Origin: Trogon surrucura
Lineage: Eukaryota > Chordata > Aves > Trogoniformes > Trogonidae
Direction of reading: 5' to 3'
DNA: 64,000 bases
Assembly: GCA_020746105.1 (NCBI GenBank)
Contig: CM036633.1
Location: 11,640,501 to 11,704,500 of the forward strand
Of this stretch, positions 58,738 to 64,000 are shown in pieces. The position numbers were made by a program, and so were the translations under genes. Every line of letters starts with the position of its first letter. Position 1 is the stretch's first letter. Below the pieces are notes generated by a model that was not told the origin of the DNA, did no database searches, and saw only the letters and a list, made by a program, of their open reading frames with translations.

Positions 58738-59100
58738 TTCCCTCCAGCGGGAAGAGTAGCCAGGTTTCTGTCACTAACCCAAGCCACCAGCGTTTGTGTG
58801 ACTGGCCACCTCCCGAATGAGGATTACGGAGGTAACGGGCCAGCTCCCTCGCTGGTGTAAAGTGGCATCATGCCAACCATGACATACCAGCTAAGTATCG
58901 AGTCCATGGTTCTTTGCGTCTTAAAAGGCAGAGGCGGAATTATTTTGTCTCCGCAATTATTTCTGACTAATTTCTGCCATTATACCTCTTTGCATCTAGC
59001 ACACCCCTGGGGAAAACGAGACGATTTCTCTGGTGGTATCAAGCTAAGGTGCCAATCAAAACAGAGGTTATTCATAGAACGTTGAAAAAAATCTCTAATT
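58738..59100. promoter_or_regulatory. candidate conserved non-coding element
   Basis: CpG-retaining block with CCACCAGCGTTTGTGTGAC near 58784, GAGGATTACGGAGGTAACGG near 58819, GGCGGAATTATTTTGTCTCC near 58933, GCAATTATTTCTGACTAATT near 58954, TTATACCTCTTTGCATCTAG near 58980 and GAAAACGAGACGATTTCTC near 59012. AATTATT words appear twice. The 58838-58904 part also looks like a decayed ancient palindromic repeat, so this element may be partly derived from one. Confidence 0.4.
58838..58904. repeat. possible ancient palindromic repeat ('CTGGTGTAAA' type)
   Basis: GGGCCAGCTCCCTCGCTGGT and then GTAAAGTGGCATC are followed, about 28 bases later, by ACCAGCTAAGTATCGAGTCC. In reptile genomes an old palindromic repeat reads 'GGGCCAGATCCTCAGCTGGTGTAAATCAGCAT' and ends with the reverse complement of that sequence. 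Here the two outer arms are present in decayed form and the middle is shortened. The imperfect inverted repeat is visible directly; the family assignment is from memory. Confidence 0.42.
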
Positions 59101-60889
59101 AATTTCATAATATTTGAAATTTACATTCGGCTCCCCACACACCCACTTCAGTATAGTTTTGAAAATAAGTCAATTTTTGGAACAATTTGCAAATAGCAAT
59201 ATCAATAACATTCAGTAAATTGATGGCACACCCTTCCTTGGATGGCTATGTTCACTCCTCGCTCCATTTCAAAACCAGATGTAGCGGAAATAAGCAGCCC
59301 AAGAACAGACAAGGAAAGGTTTTAGATTCAGGGAAAGATTTCCATATGATATTGGTGAAAAGATCTGATTTACTGAGAAGATTCGGGAGAGCGAGCAGCA
59401 GAGAACATAGAGCATGTGTTCTTTTTTACCCTTATAACACAGAAACAAATGAACATCAGAGTAAAGATGAATGAAAACAAATTCAAAACAAATAAAAAAA
59501 AGAAACTCTGTTTCCTATGCCAAGTTATGGAGCTTATTGCCTCATATAAAATACCACTCACTTAAGTATTTATAAAGATCCAAAAAGGATTAGTCACTGG
59601 CATTGAAAATCAAAACAATAAGTCACAACAAAAAGATCAAAATATGGTTGGCATGTGCCAAGTATTAACTGCCCGAGATAAAAATACCTCACATGCAAAA
59701 TGCAATTCCACAGTTCCAGGGTATCAGGAAGGGTTTCTTCTGAAGGAGGAGGCAGGATACTGGACTGGAAGGCTTATGGATCCGATTTGCTGAGGCAGTT
59801 AGTGATTCAGGGGGAAACAGGTCAAGTACTAGGCTGGTGCCAGTCAGGGAGCCACGGAAATAGGCACTAAGAGCACTTTCAGCAAAGATATCAATGAATA
59901 AGGATGAGATACCTGAGAACAGAACCGCTCCTTTGTGATGAAAAAAGGGTTGCGTAACAGAGGACGCTGAGGAACACCTGTGCCGCGCTGCTGCTCACGC
60001 TGTGTCCAGCACACAACCACAAGATTTCGGGCTCCTGCCACCTTTTGTGTGCACTCAAACTAAATAAGATCTTCTAGCTGTTCAACTAGTGAGCGCATAA
60101 AGCCTACACACACACGAATGCATTTTTTTCCTTGAGAGTCACAGACAAGAAAAGCGCATAAACTGGTGGTCAGACCTTCCTCCACAGATAAACTTGGGGT
60201 CATGTCTTCATGCTGCCTGATTCCGTGTCTGATCAATCAGGCTCTCATTTCAGTTATAATATCACACTCTTCCAAAGTTATCTTTTCTGATAAAAATGGC
60301 AGCAAAAACTTTTAAGCCTTTGGAAAAAGTCTCAAATTCAATGAAGAATTTTATTCTAATAACAAGGCTTTCCTTCAAACAGATAGCAAGGTGTGAAACA
60401 CCACTCAAAGATTTCGCTTTTCCTTCTGCACCAAATCCAGATATACCAGAACCCCTTAACAATTCAGTGTCATAACTCCTATTTTTTTTAACAGCTTGCT
60501 CATCTTCAGTTGGTGTTCTCTCCAAATTACTATGGACTATTGGACGTGATTAACATCAATAACAAAATGAACGTTGCCAGTGAAAGCACTACCAAAATGT
60601 CCTCACATAACTCATCCTGAGATTTTTATTTATTAAATGAGACAAGTTCTTTTTATTTTTCTAGTTACAGAGGCACCTCAGTGTAGGGTAAAGGCAACTC
60701 AGTGTATCAGAATCATTTTCTTGATTAGACTTTGCTAGACACCAGTTCAATTTTTGAGCCTTCCTTAAGCAATCACAGATTCATTGCAAGACCTTATTTA
60801 CCGATTGGTTAAAATAAAGAGACCTGGTCTGCGTGAAAACAGTTTTGTGGTAACTTTTGCTTTAAACATTCATATTGTGTATTCAGCCA
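59101..60889. other. non-coding stretch, nothing firm
   Basis: AT-rich. A piece at 59160-59240 (ACAATTTGCAAATAGCAATA) and another at 60530-60610 (GTGATTAACATCAATAACAA) contain regulatory-like words but are short. No gene recognised. Confidence 0.5.
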
Positions 60890-61085
60890 CTGAGGGACAT
60901 CAATAAAGCCGGATTTTGCTCAGCAGTGCTGCTGTCACCTTGTCATAAATGGTATGGTAACGTAAATCTTGGTGCAAACAGCACTCCTTCATTTTTATAA
61001 AATGAACAAATTCATTACAAATTTGCATGGAATGATTTTTAGGCCTATGATGACAGATGCACAGGAAGAATAGTAGATGGTGACA
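60890..61085. promoter_or_regulatory. candidate conserved non-coding element
   Basis: Repeat-free block with ACATCAATAAAGCCGGATTT near 60898, CACCTTGTCATAAATGG near 60936, TATGGTAACGTAAATCTTGG near 60953, ATAAAATGAACAAATTCATT near 60997, ACAAATTTGCATGGAATG near 61017 and CCTATGATGACAGATGCAC near 61044 (contains TGACAG). Words resemble HOX/CDX (CATAAA), POU (ATTTGCAT) and TALE sites. Tentative. Confidence 0.36.
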
Positions 61086-63515
61086 CTAATTTCTACTCAA
61101 GAGGCCTCTGGCTATGTCGAGATGTTCATCAGGAACACAGGAGGCACCTGGCTTGTCTACCTAAAGGAACGTGAACTTTCCACTCCCACCACCCAGGGTG
61201 GCACCTTGTCTCCTGCATTATTGCGTGCTTAGTGTGGAAATTTCTCAGTCTTTCGTGTAGGATCTTGTCTCCCTGCCTTCACAAATATGTTGTGTATCAA
61301 GAATTGTAGCTAAGTTGTCCAGCTTGCTAGACAAATAGCCTAAACTTAGGTCTAAGATTGAGTTTTGTATTCCCTATACACAAAACCAGTGTGCCAGCAG
61401 GGGAGATGCACAATACTTTCCACCAAGCAGTGGTTAAAGTGCTCTCCCAGGAGCCAACTTCATTTTCCCCAAAGCAGAGGGTGAAATGGGATGTCACGCA
61501 TCTGTTGGTCAGAAAGTCTCTCTCACCACAAATCTCTCCCTTCCAAGAAGTACGCAAGTATTTCATGTCTTATCAAAACAGCATTGTTTTGAATGCAAAA
61601 ACAAAGCCAGAAAAAATACATCACTTTTGCCTACGTCTCGATCGTTTCTCACCACATGAGATTTTTTTGGTACCCAAGACACGCGGTGCACTGGCTCTAT
61701 GAGCTGAAGCAATGGTGCAGCTGTATTAACATAAGATAGAAAACATCGGTTTTCCAAGTGAGTGTACATGGAGTTACTGCTTCTTAATCAGCTCTGTTCC
61801 TCAGGAAACCCCAGCCTTACTTCTCCCCATCTCTACAAAAAGTTGTGTGGACATCTTTGTGAATGTATCCAGTATGGATGCATTCACACCAAAACATTTC
61901 CCTTTACTGTCAACACGAAGAAGCATTTTCTAAAATCTGTAAAAGTCATGGAAAGGGGATACATCCACTTGTTTCCACTATGCAACAGCAAACTAGACTG
62001 CATGGGGACAGTCAGAAATCAGTCCTCAACTTCCCAAACCCTCACGTCTCCCTTGCCCAGAACGTGTGACATGTCACACTGGTACAGAGTTGTGCTTTTT
62101 TCTTACTGAGCCAGCTTACTCTATTTTTCCACTCCCAACTCAGTCCTCCTTGGTCAAAAGTTATCTTCAGCATAGCTTAACAGCAAGAAACACTCCGCAA
62201 AGGCTGCACAGCATTATTTTGTTCTTAACATACTGGGAAATGAAGTGTGTGGGGTTTGGATTCTAGGATCCAGACCATCTGTTAAACCTATCAGAGGTTT
62301 GAATTCTAATTTGCTGTTGATTTAAAAATAGTCCCAGCATTACCCTGTCATTTTCTGTAAATTATATATTATTTAGTTTGCCATTTTTAAATATTATAGC
62401 GTCTTCTTCTCTCTTTTCTTATGGTTTAATTTAGATTCCTTATCATCTGCACTAGTACTATTCTCCCCTCCCAGTAACTCATCCTCGCCTCTGTTCCATG
62501 CCAGGGAACCTACCAGACTACTCACAGGCCTGAAAGTTGGCTCAGAAACTGATGTCACGGGCTAAACACAACTTCATCGCTGCTGCAAGATGTCATCTGC
62601 GTATAAAAAGCAAAAACCAATAAAAGTTTACATATTCTGTGGATTTCATCAGCTTACCTACAGTCATCACACTAATAGCATATCTTGAGGTAACTTGTAT
62701 TACTACCTAAACGACTGGCAATTAACATTTCACCACCACTGTATTAGACTGATGAGCTTTGGAAAAAATTTCCTAGAGAGCCTCAATCTGTATTTTGCAG
62801 AATTAAGATGGATCTCGTTCTCATATTTTATCTTTTGGAATGGGCTCGGCACAGAGCATCGTGGACTCCGCCATGGTATCGCCTTCTCAGTCCATCTCAC
62901 AATGTTAAATGGGACCTGTTTTCCCAGAATACAAAAGGGTTTCAGTCCACTCTTAATGGCTATGCGGGAAGGGTTCTGTCCCATATGATATCAGATTTTT
63001 CTGCAGAAATGGCTATCAGCTAGAGGGACAAAACCCAGATGGTTTAGTTTTATTACAGATTACCTAGATGCTTCTGTGAAGTCCTACAGAAATCGTTTTT
63101 ATTTGTACTTGCACACATTACAGAAAGGAAAGTTGCTGCTTTCAAGCTCTGGTTGCAGCAGGAAACACCACAGGTTCGTCCAGCAAACAGGAACTGAAAG
63201 TGGGACTGATTTAGGTTTAAACAAAACCTGACACTGCAGCTCCCCACCAGTTCAGCTTAACAAGGGATGATACGACGGAGCTTTGGGAAGATCAGGACTT
63301 TTTACACCTACTTGCTGTCTAACCCCAGCCAGGGAAAGACAGACTCGAGGTCCACATTTGATGCTCTTTGGGAAAACAGTGGCATGCATAGATATTTTAT
63401 CTCCTGGCACATTCCTGACCCCTTACTTCAGACACTTTACAGGAAAGAGTACTTGGCCCGAAGGGGAGTATGTGCACACTCTATCTTATTAATTATTTGT
63501 AATACACACACGTCT
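61086..63515. other. non-coding stretch, nothing recognised
   Basis: No repeat family or exon recognised. An AT-rich part at 62300-62400 (AATTATATATTATTTAGTTT) is unremarkable. A TATA-like GCGTATAAAAAGC lies at 62599-62611 without other promoter support. Confidence 0.55.
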
Positions 63516-63535
63516 AAAGCAGTGATTCTCAAACA
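63516..63535 (+). repeat. possible hAT-Charlie terminal inverted repeat
   Basis: GCAGTGATTCTCAAACATGG resembles the hAT-Charlie-type end 'CAGTGGTTCTCAAAC'. I found no matching inverted end nearby, so the element is either broken or the similarity is fortuitous. Confidence 0.28.
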
Positions 63536-63734
63536 TGGCCAGCGTACAATAAATTTATTTCTCATTACTCACTTGCATTTTGGTTTAGCTATCAAAACTG
63601 CAGCCGTCATGAATTTGTGTGGCTGCAGATGCAGCCACATTAAAAATGAATTGCATACAGTGGGTTACACAGGAGCAGCTCCTGCCCCTACGAATTCACA
63701 GACTAAGCAGGACAATGAACAGAAAACAGGTTTC

Positions 63735-63752
63735 AAAAAAAAAAAAAAAAAA
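63735..63752. repeat. A18 homopolymer tract
   Basis: Eighteen uninterrupted A residues follow GAAAACAGGTTTC. It is the longest homopolymer in the window. It lies inside a 168-codon plus-strand open frame and produces a lysine run there. Poly-A tails are not expected from avian CR1, so it is either a simple slippage tract or the tail of an unrecognised retrocopy. Confidence 0.95.
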
Positions 63753-64000
63753 GACGACAAAGCAAGGAAATAGTAATCTGACAATTCTTCAGTGTTTATT
63801 TAACATTTAAGCCAATTTTACTTTTTTATCTGTAAGTAATCAAACGCCATTCAGGCTATCTTGGAGTTATCATCTCTGCATGTGCAGAGCGACTCTACCT
63901 CCCTGGTACATCGCAACCAAGTTGGAACCATCTGTGTAACACTCACTGCAGATAACAGACCTACTGCAAACCCTGGAATCCTCAAGACACTCTTCCTCCA
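63753..64000. other. non-coding tail of window
   Basis: AT-rich DNA with nothing recognised. The sequence continues past the window edge. Confidence 0.6.

Noticed and set aside
62599-62611. TATA-box-like GCGTATAAAAAGC
   Set aside because: No initiator, CpG context or downstream exon; TATAAAAA words are frequent in AT-rich DNA.
63267-63773. 168-codon plus-strand open frame
   Set aside because: It ends in a lysine run made by the A18 tract and has no recognisable domain. A similar length is expected occasionally by chance in 64 kb.
1-64000. CRISPR arrays, operons, phage or bacterial defence genes
   Set aside because: No regularly spaced direct repeats, no ribosome-binding-site-led gene chains and no long coding frames; avian LINE signatures place the DNA in a vertebrate nuclear genome.
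1-64000. Endogenous retrovirus or LTR elements
   Set aside because: No gag/pol-like frame, primer-binding site or paired long terminal repeats were recognised.
1-64000. microRNA genes
   Set aside because: No known miRNA seed-plus-hairpin was recognised; the one strong hairpin (37975-38012) is too short for a standard precursor.

Overview
The window looks like non-coding nuclear DNA from a bird. The best evidence is a chicken-repeat-1 (CR1) LINE 3' end at 20754-21099, which closes with the ATTCTRTGA-type tail typical of avian CR1, and a second short CR1 tail at 13411-13460. The sequence is AT-rich, has only short microsatellites, carries diverged MIR-like SINE pieces, and has no long open frame. 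I found no exon, RNA gene, operon, CRISPR array, phage or bacterial gene that I could defend. The longest open frames (about 170 codons) match no family I know and fit chance expectation. The window is most simply a gene desert or part of a very large intron.

Layout. 1-5090 is plain sequence with two MIR-like fragments. From about 5.1 kb onward, repeat-poor blocks appear that are dense in homeodomain-, POU-, SOX-, forkhead- or TALE-like words. I list these as candidate conserved non-coding elements (possible enhancers): 5.1-5.7, 10.1-10.5, 11.1-11.3, 14.2, 19.6-19.8, 20.2-20.6, 22.7-23.0, 26.3-26.5, 28.4-28.7, 39.1-39.2, 40.2-40.8, 43.8-44.5, 48.2-48.6, 51.4-51.6, 57.0-57.3, 58.7-59.1 and 60.9-61.1 kb. 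These calls rest on reading composition and motifs, not on alignment, so confidence is low to moderate. Between them lie decayed repeats: an antisense CR1/L3-type reverse-transcriptase fossil (34.36-34.84 kb), a probable antisense endonuclease fossil (47.7-47.9 kb), an old amniote interspersed repeat (56.5-56.7 kb), and two copies of a second old family (47.04 and 51.64 kb).

How it may work together. Many separated enhancer-like blocks in tens of kilobases without a gene is the usual architecture around a developmental transcription-factor gene outside the window. I cannot name that gene. The most interesting local structures are a TGACAG-rich block at 40.2-40.8 kb, a block with two perfect palindromes beside an ancient repeat at 51.4-51.7 kb, and an isolated CpG-dense patch at 51.0-51.1 kb. 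I saw no sign of a novel protein-based system.
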